From Erythrobacter sp. YJ-T3-07 (GTDB lineage Bacteria; Pseudomonadota; Alphaproteobacteria; Sphingomonadales; Sphingomonadaceae), in the NCBI RefSeq assembly GCF_015999305.1, contig NZ_JAEAGP010000001.1, positions 3,010,278 to 3,074,277 on the forward strand: a stretch of DNA of 64,000 bases. Reading direction: 5' to 3'. Position 1 is the stretch's first letter; each line of letters opens with the position of its first letter. The translations under genes were made by a program, and so were the position numbers. The notes beneath the pieces are model-generated. The model worked only from the letters and a program-made list of their open reading frames with translations. It had not been told where the DNA came from and made no database searches. Of the stretch, positions 34,895 to 43,441 are shown in pieces.

Positions 34895-36874
34895 TTACGC
34901 GCCCTGCGGAGCGGCCCCGCCTTCTCCGCCGAAGCGCTTGCCCGCCTTGGGCACCGCCGATCCGCCGACGCTGCGCGGCTTGGTCGGGCCCTTGGGCTCG
35001 TCGGGTCGGTCGAGTTTGCCGTCCTGCAGAAGCTGGTTGATCTCCTCGCCGGTCAGCGTCTCGAATTCGAGCATCGACTGCGCCAGAAGGTGCAGTTGGT
35101 CTTCCTTGTCAGTCAGAATCTGGGTCGCACGCTTGTGCGCCCCTTCGACCAGTGCGCGGATTTCCGCGTCGATCAGCTTGTTGGTTTCGGCAGAGCCCAT
35201 CGTGCGCGCCGACTGGCCCATGCCGAGATAGCCTTCCTGCTGTTCCTCGTACTGGAGCGGGCCGAGCTTGTCGGACATGCCCCACTTGGTGACCATGTTG
35301 CGCGCCAGCGAGGTGGCGTACTGGATGTCGGAGCTGGCCCCACTCGACACCTTGTCGTGCCCGAAGATCAGCTCTTCCGCCACGCGGCCACCCATCGCCA
35401 CGGCGAGGTCAGCATGCATCTTGTCGCGGTGGTACGAGTAATTGTCCCGCTCGGGCAGGCGCATCACCATGCCCAGCGCGCGGCCGCGCGGGATGATCGT
35501 CGCCTTGTGGATCGGGTCCGACGCCGGCTCGTTCAGCGAGACGAGCGCGTGGCCCGCCTCGTGATAGGCGGTCATCTTCTTCTCGTCGTCGGTCATCACC
35601 ATGGAGCGGCGTTCGCTGCCCATCATGACCTTGTCCTTCGCGTCCTCGAATTCCTGCATCGCGACCAGCCGCTTGTTGCGGCGCGCGGCCAGCAGGGCAG
35701 CTTCGTTGACGAGGTTGGCGAGGTCCGCGCCGGAGAAGCCGGGCGTGCCGCGCGCGATGGTGCGCGGGTTCACGTCCGGCGCCAGCGGCACCTTCTTCAT
35801 GTGCACGTCGAGGATCTTCTCGCGCCCTTCGATATCGGGCACGGGCACCACGACCTGGCGGTCGAACCGGCCCGGACGCAGCAGAGCAGGGTCGAGCACG
35901 TCGGGGCGGTTGGTCGCCGCGATGATGATGATGCCTTCGTTCGCTTCGAACCCGTCCATCTCGACCAGCAGCTGGTTGAGCGTCTGCTCGCGTTCGTCGT
36001 TCGAATTGCCGAGGCCATGGCCACGCGAACGGCCGACGGCGTCGATTTCGTCGATGAACAGGATGCACGGCGCGTTCTTCTTCGCCTGTTCGAACATGTC
36101 GCGCACGCGGCTTGCGCCCACGCCCACGAACATCTCGACGAAGTCGGAGCCCGAAATGGTGAAGAACGGCACGCCTGCCTCGCCCGCGATCGCGCGCGCC
36201 AGCAGAGTTTTACCGGTACCCGGCGAGCCGACCAGCAGCGCGCCCTTGGGGATGGTGCCGCCCAGCTTGGAGAAGCGCTGCGGGTCCTTCAGAAACTCGA
36301 CGATTTCTTCCAGCTCTTCGCGCGCCTCGTCGATCCCGGCGACATCCTTGAACGTCACCCGGCCCTGCTTCTCGGTCAGCATCTTGGCCTTGGACTTGCC
36401 GAAGCCCATCGCGCCGCCCGCGCCGCCATTTTTCTGCACCTGGCGCAGCGCGAAGAACGCGATACCCAGGATCAGCAGGAACGGCAGCGACTGGATCAGG
36501 ATCACCCAGAAGATGCTCATCTGCTCCTTGGGCGTGCCCGAATAGGTGACGCCATTATCGTCGAGCAGCTTGGTCAGGCCGCTGTCATTGCCCACGGGTA
36601 CGGTGTTGAACGTTTCCTTGTTCTTGAGCGTGCCGGTGATGCGATCGTCCGCGATCTGCACTTCCTCGACCGTCCCGCTCGCCACGCGTTCGCGGAAGTC
36701 GGAATAGCTGATCGTGGTGCCGGTGTTCTGGGCTGCACCGCCGAACATCGACACGGCAAGCAGCAGCGCGAGGAAGACCCCACCCCAGATCATCAGGCTG
36801 CGAATCCACGGGTTGGGACCGCCGCTACCCGGACCGCCAGGCCCCTGCCCGTCGGGCGTGTTCTGTTCGCTCAT
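34895..36874 (-). CDS. ftsH: ATP-dependent zinc metalloprotease FtsH
   Basis: Inner-membrane AAA+ protease that degrades misfolded membrane proteins and regulators. The 659-residue chain has two N-terminal transmembrane helices ([20 protein letters not shown] and [20 protein letters not shown]), the AAA module with [15 protein letters not shown], the second region of homology, and the metalloprotease site [12 protein letters not shown] with a later Asp. The C-terminus is Gly/Pro-rich. It has its own terminator. Confidence 0.97.
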   Translation of the reverse strand: MSEQNTPDGQGPGGPGSGGPNPWIRSLMIWGGVFLALLLAVSMFGGAAQNTGTTISYSDFRERVASGTVEEVQIADDRITGTLKNKETFNTVPVGNDSGLTKLLDDNGVTYSGTPKEQMSIFWVILIQSLPFLLILGIAFFALRQVQKNGGAGGAMGFGKSKAKMLTEKQGRVTFKDVAGIDEAREELEEIVEFLKDPQRFSKLGGTIPKGALLVGSPGTGKTLLARAIAGEAGVPFFTISGSDFVEMFVGVGASRVRDMFEQAKKNAPCILFIDEIDAVGRSRGHGLGNSNDEREQTLNQLLVEMDGFEANEGIIIIAATNRPDVLDPALLRPGRFDRQVVVPVPDIEGREKILDVHMKKVPLAPDVNPRTIARGTPGFSGADLANLVNEAALLAARRNKRLVAMQEFEDAKDKVMMGSERRSMVMTDDEKKMTAYHEAGHALVSLNEPASDPIHKATIIPRGRALGMVMRLPERDNYSYHRDKMHADLAVAMGGRVAEELIFGHDKVSSGASSDIQYATSLARNMVTKWGMSDKLGPLQYEEQQEGYLGMGQSARTMGSAETNKLIDAEIRALVEGAHKRATQILTDKEDQLHLLAQSMLEFETLTGEEINQLLQDGKLDRPDEPKGPTKPRSVGGSAVPKAGKRFGGEGGAAPQGA

Positions 36875-36968
36875 GAAAAACCGAGTCCTTTCGCCTGTGA
36901 ATGTAGGCGCAAGGGGATGAATGACAAGTTGCGCACGCCGCTTGCGCGCGCGGTGTCATGCAATCGGC

Positions 36969-37901
36969 TCAGAAGCTGAAGGCGCGGCGGGTGAGCCCCT
37001 CGGACGCGCGGCGGGGGGCGTGCATCGTGCCGGGCGCATCGCGCCGCTCGGCAGAGGTTGCGCTGCGGATCGGCACAACGCGCGAATCCTCGGCCTGGGG
37101 CGCAGCATGCGCGCGACTCTGCGGGCCGGGAAGCGCGCGCTGGCCACCGCCCGGCGGCGTCCCGCCAAGGCCCATCTGATCGAGCTTCGCCTCGAGCGCA
37201 TGGTGCAGATGCTCGAGCCCCTTGGCGGCAGGCGACCAGTTGGCAAAGGCGGCGATTGGCTCGCGGCGCACCGCGACCTGCTCGACATGGCTGCTCGCGG
37301 GAACGACGGGCCAGTTGGCACCCGCATTCTCGCGCACCCAGCGGTGCAGCTTGCGCCGCTGGTCGTACATCGAAAGCACGGGCAGCACCGGCGGATGGCC
37401 CGGGCGCTTCGCCAGTTCCGCGCGAATAAAGCCGAACGCGCGCGCGGCGAGCGGGGAGGCGGGCAGCGGGACCACGATCAGGTCGGCGGCTTCCATGATC
37501 TGCTCGCTCACCTCGTTGATCATCGGGGGGCAGTCGAGCACGATGCGCGGATACTCGCCCTTCATGAACGACAGCATCTGCGCCAGCCGCTTCTTCGCGC
37601 CGATGCGGGCCAGCTGCACGGGGAGATCGCGCAGGCTCTGGTCGGCCCCGATCAGCGAGAGGCGGTCGTATCGGGTCGGCTCGATCAGGTCGCGCGGGGC
37701 GCGGGCGTGGTGGAAGGCGGAGATCGCCTTCTGCACCTTGCGCTCTTCATGGCCCAGCAGGAAACCCGCTCCGCCCTGCGGATCGAGATCGTAGAGCAGG
37801 GTCTCGTGGCCACCGGTCTGCGAGAAGCGCCAGGCGAGGTCCACCGCCATGGTCGTTTTCCCGACTCCACCCTTCATGCTGTAGACGGCGATGACGGCCA
37901 T
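36969..37901 (-). CDS. ParA-like (MinD/ParA family) ATPase, paralogue 2
   Basis: 310-residue ATPase starting MAVIAVYSMKGGVGKTTMAV, with LLYDLDPQGGAGFLLG and PRIVLDCPPMINEVSEQI. Compared with the 243-residue paralogue at 31291 it has an extra ~65-residue basic, Pro/Arg-rich tail that may bind DNA or membrane. ATG 37901 is preferred to a longer frame that starts at 37967. It ends 94 bp upstream of ftsH. Cargo is unknown. Confidence 0.87.
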   Translation of the reverse strand: MAVIAVYSMKGGVGKTTMAVDLAWRFSQTGGHETLLYDLDPQGGAGFLLGHEERKVQKAISAFHHARAPRDLIEPTRYDRLSLIGADQSLRDLPVQLARIGAKKRLAQMLSFMKGEYPRIVLDCPPMINEVSEQIMEAADLIVVPLPASPLAARAFGFIRAELAKRPGHPPVLPVLSMYDQRRKLHRWVRENAGANWPVVPASSHVEQVAVRREPIAAFANWSPAAKGLEHLHHALEAKLDQMGLGGTPPGGGQRALPGPQSRAHAAPQAEDSRVVPIRSATSAERRDAPGTMHAPRRASEGLTRRAFSF

Positions 37902-38061
37902 GTGCGCTTTCCCCCTGCTTGACGATCCGAATCGGTGCTCGGCAAATGTCTGACTAACATTAATCAAACACCGTCCATGCGCCTACTCAAGCCGCACAAA
38001 GCGCGCGAACCCGGGCTGGGACACGCCTTCGCAAACAGGTTAACGGGTGAGTTATGGGGGC

Positions 38062-38101
38062 CTCGGCACCGGCCCGCACCCCCGTGCGGGCCGGTGCCGA
38101 G
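38062..38101. terminator. Perfect 18-bp-stem hairpin
   Basis: CTCGGCACCGGCCCGCAC and its exact complement around a CCCC loop. It lies 16 bp after the stop of the acyl-CoA dehydrogenase gene. It could end transcription, but there is no long T tract. Confidence 0.6.
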
Positions 38102-38116
38102 ACAATGGCGATCGCC

Positions 38117-39280
38117 CTACATGCTACGGGCGATCACCATCTTCATGATCTCGTTCGATCCGCCGAAGATGCGGCTGACGCGGCTGTCGCGGAACATGCG
38201 CGCGATGGGGTAATCGTTGATGTAGCCCGATCCGCCATGCAGCTGCAGGCACTTGTCGACCACTTCGCCCTGCAGTTCGGTCAGCCACAGCTTGGCCATG
38301 CACGCGGTCGGCACATCCAGCTTGCCCTCCAGGTGCTGCGCGATGCAGTGATTGACGAAGACCTTGCCCGCCGTGGCCCGGGCCTTCAGGTCCGCAAGCG
38401 TGAACTGCGTGTTCTGGAAATCCCAGATCGCCTTGCCGAAGGCCTTGCGCTCCTTGGTGAAGGCGATCGTTTCCTCCAGCGCGCGCTCGATCGTCGACAT
38501 TGCCCCCATTGCGATAATCAGGCGCTCCTGCGGCAGCTCGCCCATCAGCTGGTAGAAGCCCTTGCCTTCCTCCCCGCCGAGCACGTTCTCCGCGGGCACG
38601 AACACATCGTCGAAGAACAATTCGCTGGTGTCCTGCGAATCGAGCCCGATCTTGTCGAGCTTCTTGCCCCGCTGGAAGCCCTCGGCCCCGTCGGTCTCGA
38701 GCAGCATCAGCGAGATGCCCTTGGCCCGTTCGTTCGGGTCGGTCTTGGCGACGACGATGATGAAGTCGGCGATCTGCCCGTTGGAGATATAGGTCTTGGC
38801 CCCGTTGATCTTGTAGCCGTTGCCATCCTTCAGCGCGGTGGTGGTGATCGATTGCAGATCCGATCCCACGCCCGGCTCGGTCATCCCGATCGCGCTGACG
38901 AGGTCGCCGGAGACGAGGCGCGGCAGGTATTTCTTCTTCTGCTCTTCGGTCCCGTGGCGCACGAGGTAGGGCAGGATGATCGTGTTGTGCAGGCTGGCGG
39001 CGAAGCCTTCGACATTGTGTCGGCCCTGCTGGTCGATCACCACCATCTCGTGCCGGAAATCGCCACCGTGTCCGCCGTATTCCTCGGGCACGGACGCGCC
39101 GAGCAGACCCGCCTCGCCCGCCTCGCGCCAGAATTCGCGATCGACCTGGCCATCATCGCGCCATTTGAGAACGCGGGATTCTGGCGCGTGCTTTTCGTAG
39201 AACTTGCCGACCGCGTCGGCGAACACCGCGATCTCTTCCTCGTCCATGAATGCGGGCTGCGGTACGTCGATTGCTGACAT
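38117..39280 (-). CDS. Acyl-CoA dehydrogenase
   Basis: FAD-dependent acyl-CoA dehydrogenase of 387 residues, oxidising acyl-CoA to enoyl-CoA. FAD/substrate motifs are AIGMTEPGVGSDLQSITTTA and YISNGQIADFIIVVAKTD; the C-terminal domain has LHGGSGYINDYPIARMFRDS and RIFGGSNEIMKMVIARSM. The ATG at 39280, with GGAGAGG upstream, is used. Chain-length preference unknown; CoA-transferase and enoyl-CoA hydratase genes 0.7-2 kb away suggest shared acyl-CoA catabolism. Confidence 0.93.
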   Translation of the reverse strand: MSAIDVPQPAFMDEEEIAVFADAVGKFYEKHAPESRVLKWRDDGQVDREFWREAGEAGLLGASVPEEYGGHGGDFRHEMVVIDQQGRHNVEGFAASLHNTIILPYLVRHGTEEQKKKYLPRLVSGDLVSAIGMTEPGVGSDLQSITTTALKDGNGYKINGAKTYISNGQIADFIIVVAKTDPNERAKGISLMLLETDGAEGFQRGKKLDKIGLDSQDTSELFFDDVFVPAENVLGGEEGKGFYQLMGELPQERLIIAMGAMSTIERALEETIAFTKERKAFGKAIWDFQNTQFTLADLKARATAGKVFVNHCIAQHLEGKLDVPTACMAKLWLTELQGEVVDKCLQLHGGSGYINDYPIARMFRDSRVSRIFGGSNEIMKMVIARSM

Positions 39281-39447
39281 GGTGATCCTCTCCAAAGGTT
39301 TTGTTTTGCGGGCGAGCCTATCAAATCGGTTGCGAACTGCAATGGATATGCGCGTCTGGTACGCGCGTGTTCAAACCGGATGGGAAACGTTCATCCAGCC
39401 CGGCTTAGACTCGGCGCATTCTGCACATCGTGATGGGAGTTCGATCG

Positions 39448-39957
39448 ATGTTCATTGGCAAGGCACTGGTGATTGCGGCGGCGGCAAGCGGGGCGGCGAT
39501 TCCGGCGAGCTGGCAGCCGGTCGCGCTCGACGACTGGCACGTGCGCGCGGGCGACGGCAGTTGTTCGATGATTTTGCCGCTGGGGCAGGAGGGGTCCGAG
39601 ACCGTTACCGGTGCGCTGACCATCGGTGCACGTCGCGACGGCCTGGTGATCGTGAACATAGGCAGGCAGGGCTGGGCCCTCCCGCGCGAACGCGGCTCGA
39701 TCAAGATCTGGTTCGACGATGCCTATCCCAAGCTTCGCCCGCTATACGATCAGGCCGCCGAGCTGAGCGCGATCAATGAAAACGGATCGGTTTATACCGT
39801 GGTCGACGGCAACTTCGCCTTTCTGGCCGGCGAGAAAACGTCCATGGACGTGGTCATCGAGGGCGAAGGTCTGCGCGAACCACAGCGGCTGACGCTTCCG
39901 CTGGGCGACATGAAGTCCGTGTTCGACGAAATGAACGCCTGCCTCGCCGCCAACTGA
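39448..39957 (+). CDS. Exported protein of unknown function
   Basis: 169 residues with a signal peptide (MFIGKALVIAAAASGAAIPA). The mature chain is beta-rich (VRAGDGSCSMILPLG, LVIVNIGRQGW). No family recognised. ATG 39448 has GGGAG nine bases upstream; an ATG at 39430 is the alternative. Two Cys could form a disulfide (GSCSM and NACLA). Confidence 0.6.
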   Translation: MFIGKALVIAAAASGAAIPASWQPVALDDWHVRAGDGSCSMILPLGQEGSETVTGALTIGARRDGLVIVNIGRQGWALPRERGSIKIWFDDAYPKLRPLYDQAAELSAINENGSVYTVVDGNFAFLAGEKTSMDVVIEGEGLREPQRLTLPLGDMKSVFDEMNACLAAN

Positions 39958-39978
39958 CCGGCAGCGCCTGTCCCCTCC

Positions 39979-41127
39979 TCAGGAAACGATCCCTGCCTCG
40001 CGCAGCCGGGCGACCTCGTCGTCCTCCACGCCGAGCCCGGCCAGGATCGCGTCGCTATCGTCGCCCGGCATCGGCGCGGGCGAAGGCGTTGCGGTTGCCG
40101 TGCCTGAATAGCGCGGCGCTGGCGCAGGCTGCGGGCTGTCGGCGACATCGATGAATGTCTCGCGCGCAGCCATGTGCGGATGCTCGCGCGCCTCGCTCAT
40201 GGTCAGCACGGGGGCGTAGCAGACATCTGTATGTTCCAGAGCCTCGTCCCACTCGGCGCGGGTCTTGCTCTTGAAGATCGCGGCGAGCCTGTCCTTGAGC
40301 GCGGGCCACTGCGCCGGGTTCATCTGCGCGTCGAAGTCCGGGTCTTCCGCGAGGCCCAGCCGTGCGCGCAGCTCGGCATAGAATTGCGGCTCGATGCTGC
40401 CGATGCTGACGAACTTGCCGTCCGCAGTCTCGTAGACATCGTAGAAATGCGCGCCCGTATCGAGCAGGTTGGCCCCCAGATCGTCGCGCCACACGCCCTG
40501 GTTGGCCATGCCGTGGATCATGCTCATCAGCACCGCCGTGCCATCGGTCATCGCGGCGTCGATCACCTGCCCTTCGCCGCCCCGCGCGACATTGAGCAGC
40601 GCCGAGACCATTCCGAAGGCGAGCATCATCCCGCCACCCCCGAAATCGCCGACCATGTTGATCGGCGGCGTGGGCCTGCCCCCCGCGCGCCCGAAATGGG
40701 CGAGCGCCCCGGCAAGCGCGATGTAGTTGATGTCGTGCCCGGCATAGGCCGCATAAGGGCCGGCCTGGCCCCACCCGGTCATCCGGCCGTAAATGAGCTT
40801 GGGATTGTCGGCGAGCAGCACGTCTGGCCCCAGCCCGAGCCGCTCCATCACCCCGGGCCGGAAACCCTCGATCAGGCCATCGGCGCTGGCGCACAGCTTG
40901 CGCGCGAGCGCGATGCCCTGTTCGTCCTTCAGGTTGAGCGCGATCGACTTGCGCCCGCGCGCGAGGATATCCTTGTTGGAGATCGGCTGCGAACCGCCGC
41001 GCCCGCCGCTCGCGCGGTCGATCCGGATCACCTCGGCGCCGTGGTCGGCCAGCATCATGCCGCAGAACGGGCCCGGCCCGATGCCTGCGAATTCGACGAT
41101 GCGCAGCCCTGCGAGCGGGCCCGCCAT
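39979..41127 (-). CDS. CaiB/BaiF-type CoA-transferase (alpha-methylacyl-CoA racemase-like)
   Basis: Family III CoA-transferase fold of 382 residues. N-terminus LRIVEFAGIGPGPFCGMMLADHGAEVIRID and the region GEGQVIDAAMTDGTAVL, whose Asp is in the catalytic position, fit the racemase/transferase family. The start overlaps the stop of the enoyl-CoA hydratase gene (TAATG, one base), so the two are translated together. Probable role: racemisation of 2-methylacyl-CoA or CoA transfer in branched-chain or sterol side-chain breakdown. Confidence 0.9.
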   Translation of the reverse strand: MAGPLAGLRIVEFAGIGPGPFCGMMLADHGAEVIRIDRASGGRGGSQPISNKDILARGRKSIALNLKDEQGIALARKLCASADGLIEGFRPGVMERLGLGPDVLLADNPKLIYGRMTGWGQAGPYAAYAGHDINYIALAGALAHFGRAGGRPTPPINMVGDFGGGGMMLAFGMVSALLNVARGGEGQVIDAAMTDGTAVLMSMIHGMANQGVWRDDLGANLLDTGAHFYDVYETADGKFVSIGSIEPQFYAELRARLGLAEDPDFDAQMNPAQWPALKDRLAAIFKSKTRAEWDEALEHTDVCYAPVLTMSEAREHPHMAARETFIDVADSPQPAPAPRYSGTATATPSPAPMPGDDSDAILAGLGVEDDEVARLREAGIVS

Positions 41128-41888
41128 TACTTGCCCTTCCAGTTGGGCGCGCGTTTTTCGGCGAAGGCCGCCGCGCCTTCGCGCGCGTCCTCGCTCATGA
41201 ACACCTGCGGCATCAGCTTACCCTGCTCGTCCCACCGCGATTCTAGGCTCCAGCCGCGCGATTCCTCGATCACTTGCTTGGAGACTTTCACCGCGAGCGG
41301 GCCGTTGGCGGCGATCGCCTTTGCCAGCTCCATCGCCCCGTCCATGACGCTGCCATCGGTCACCCGGTTGACCAGCCCCAGCTCGTAGGCGCGCGGCGCG
41401 TCGATGAAATCGCCGGTCAGCGCCAGCTCCATCGCGACCTTGGGCGGGATCTGGTCGGGCAGTTTCATCAGGCCGCCAGCCGCCGCGATGAGGCCGCGCT
41501 TGACCTCGGGAATGCCGAATTTCGCCCCGCTATGGGCGACCACCATGTCGCACGAGATCATCAGTTCGAGCCCGCCTGCCAGCGCATAGCCTTCGACGGC
41601 AGCGATGATCGGCTTGGCCGGGCTCTTCTGCGTCAGTCCACCGAAGCCGCGCCCTTCGACGATCGGGCTCTCGCCGCGCAGGAAGCCCTTTAGGTCCATG
41701 CCGGAACAGAAGGTGCCGCCCGCCCCGGTCAGGATCGCGACGCGCAGATCGTCTTCGGCATCGAGCCGGTCGAGCGCGGCGGCGATGCCTTCCGCGCCGG
41801 TCTTGTTCATCGCGTTCTTCGCGTCCGGGCGGTTGATGGTGATGACGAGAACGCCGTCCTTCACCTCGGTCAGAATATCGTCGCTCAT
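41127..41888 (-). CDS. Enoyl-CoA hydratase/isomerase (crotonase family)
   Basis: 253 residues from ATG 41888 (MSDDILTEVKDGVLVITINR). The oxyanion-hole motif is FCSGMDLKGFL and AVEGYALAGGLELMISCD; both catalytic Glu positions are kept (FGIPEVKRG and VAMELALTG), consistent with hydratase activity. The open frame extends far upstream but without sense. It is upstream of the CoA-transferase gene in one operon. Confidence 0.92.
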   Translation of the reverse strand: MSDDILTEVKDGVLVITINRPDAKNAMNKTGAEGIAAALDRLDAEDDLRVAILTGAGGTFCSGMDLKGFLRGESPIVEGRGFGGLTQKSPAKPIIAAVEGYALAGGLELMISCDMVVAHSGAKFGIPEVKRGLIAAAGGLMKLPDQIPPKVAMELALTGDFIDAPRAYELGLVNRVTDGSVMDGAMELAKAIAANGPLAVKVSKQVIEESRGWSLESRWDEQGKLMPQVFMSEDAREGAAAFAEKRAPNWKGK

Positions 41889-42041
41889 CTCTCTCTCCCA
41901 TGCGCCTTCGTGATTACGTGGCGCTTTGCAACCGATGCTGCATAAGCCCGCGCGCAGGGTCAAGCGCGAAGCGAGTTGAACACGCCCCGCGGATAATGCG
42001 AATGCGTTGCACTTACACGCACAGCCTCTAAAAGCGCCGCC

Positions 42042-43199
42042 ATGTCGCGCGGCGCAATCCGATTCTGGTACGTGGTTCACAAGTGGAGCAGCCTGATCCC
42101 CACGCTGTTCCTGCTGATGCTGTGCGTCACCGGGCTGCCGCTGATCTTCCATGACGAGATCGATGCCGCGCTGGGGGAAGATTACGACAGCACGCTCGCC
42201 GGTGCGCCCTCGGCCGAAGGCGGCCTGCCGCTCGACACCATGCTCGCCAAGGCGCTGGCGGAGCGGCCGGGCCAAGTGCCGCTGTTCATGGCGTTCAGCC
42301 AGGACAGCCCGCTGCTGACCGTCACCACCGGCCCCTCGCCCGATGCACCCGGCGACAGGATGACGCTGCTGTTCTTCGACCGCGCGACCGGCGAATCGCT
42401 CGGCCCGGCACCTTCTGGCGGGGTGATGGAGACGATCCTGCAGCTGCATACGGACATGCTGCTGGGCCTGCCGGGGATGCTGTTACTCGGCGTGATGGGC
42501 ATCAGCTTCGTGATCGCGCTGGTCTCGGGCACGGTCCTCTACGCGCCCTTCATGCGCAAACTGGGCTTCGCGACCCTGCGGCTGGAGAAGTCGAAGCGCG
42601 TCGCCCGGCTCGACCAGCACAACATGCTCGGCATCGTGACCCTCGCCTGGACGCTGGTCATCGGGCTGACCGGTGCGATCAACGCCTTCGCCGATCCGCT
42701 GACCGATAACTGGCGCGACACGCAGGTGGCGCAGATGACGCAGGCCTACGAAGGCGCGGCGCCACTCGATCCGGCAGACTACGGATCGCTCGATGCGGCC
42801 ATGGCCTCGGCACGCGAGACCCTGCCCGGGCGCAATCCCCAGTTCATCGGCTTTCCCGGCGGCGGGTGGAGTAGCGCGCATCACTACGCGATCTTCTTCC
42901 AGGGCGACCGTCCGCTCACGCAATATCTGCTGACCCCCGCGCTGGTCGACGCGCGCACCGCTGCGGTGACCGACGTGGCGCGGATGCCTGCGATCAACCA
43001 GGCGCTGATGATGTCCAAGCCGCTCCACTTCGGCGACTACGCGGGTCTGCCGCTCAAGATCGTCTGGGCGCTGCTGACGCTGGCGACGATCTGGGTGCTG
43101 TGGACCGGCGTGCTGCTGTGGTTCAGGCGGCGGCCCGGTGCGATCGACCGGCGAATCGCGGAGATCCGCAGCGGCGGCACGACGAGGGCACCGGCATGA
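42042..43199 (+). CDS. PepSY-associated membrane protein (iron-regulated type)
   Basis: 385 residues with four transmembrane helices: FWYVVHKWSSLIPTLFLLML near the start, LLGVMGISFVIALVSGTVLY and LAWTLVIGLTGAINAFADPL in the middle, LKIVWALLTLATIWVLWTGV at the end; periplasmic PepSY-like parts lie between. Such proteins pair with TonB-dependent siderophore receptors and may reduce or release iron. Its stop overlaps the next ORF by four bases (ATGA). Confidence 0.88.
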   Translation: MSRGAIRFWYVVHKWSSLIPTLFLLMLCVTGLPLIFHDEIDAALGEDYDSTLAGAPSAEGGLPLDTMLAKALAERPGQVPLFMAFSQDSPLLTVTTGPSPDAPGDRMTLLFFDRATGESLGPAPSGGVMETILQLHTDMLLGLPGMLLLGVMGISFVIALVSGTVLYAPFMRKLGFATLRLEKSKRVARLDQHNMLGIVTLAWTLVIGLTGAINAFADPLTDNWRDTQVAQMTQAYEGAAPLDPADYGSLDAAMASARETLPGRNPQFIGFPGGGWSSAHHYAIFFQGDRPLTQYLLTPALVDARTAAVTDVARMPAINQALMMSKPLHFGDYAGLPLKIVWALLTLATIWVLWTGVLLWFRRRPGAIDRRIAEIRSGGTTRAPA

Positions 43200-43441
43200 G
43201 TGCGCCCCGAACCGCACGCAGCACCCGCGCGATCTTCGCCTGGCCGATGATCATCGCCACGCTGAGCCTGATCGGCCTGATCGCAGGGCTGACCGGCGAT
43301 GGCGCGCGTGATGTGCTCGCCTGGCTGCTGCTCGGCTCCGCCCCGGTCACGATCGCCTTTGCCTACTGGAGGGCCGGCAGGCCCGCCCGCCCCATCAACT
43401 CCCGTTCAAGAACGAAAGCCCCCTCCCATGACCGTGCGTAA
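43196..43441 (+). CDS. Small membrane protein of the PepSY-receptor operon
   Basis: 81 residues with two hydrophobic helices (IFAWPMIIATLSLIGLIAGL and DVLAWLLLGSAPVTIAFAYW) and a basic tail. The ATG overlaps the PepSY gene stop by four bases, and the end overlaps the receptor gene by 14 bases, so it is translated as part of the iron operon. Probable accessory membrane subunit; function unknown. Confidence 0.7.
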   Translation: MSAPRTARSTRAIFAWPMIIATLSLIGLIAGLTGDGARDVLAWLLLGSAPVTIAFAYWRAGRPARPINSRSRTKAPSHDRA

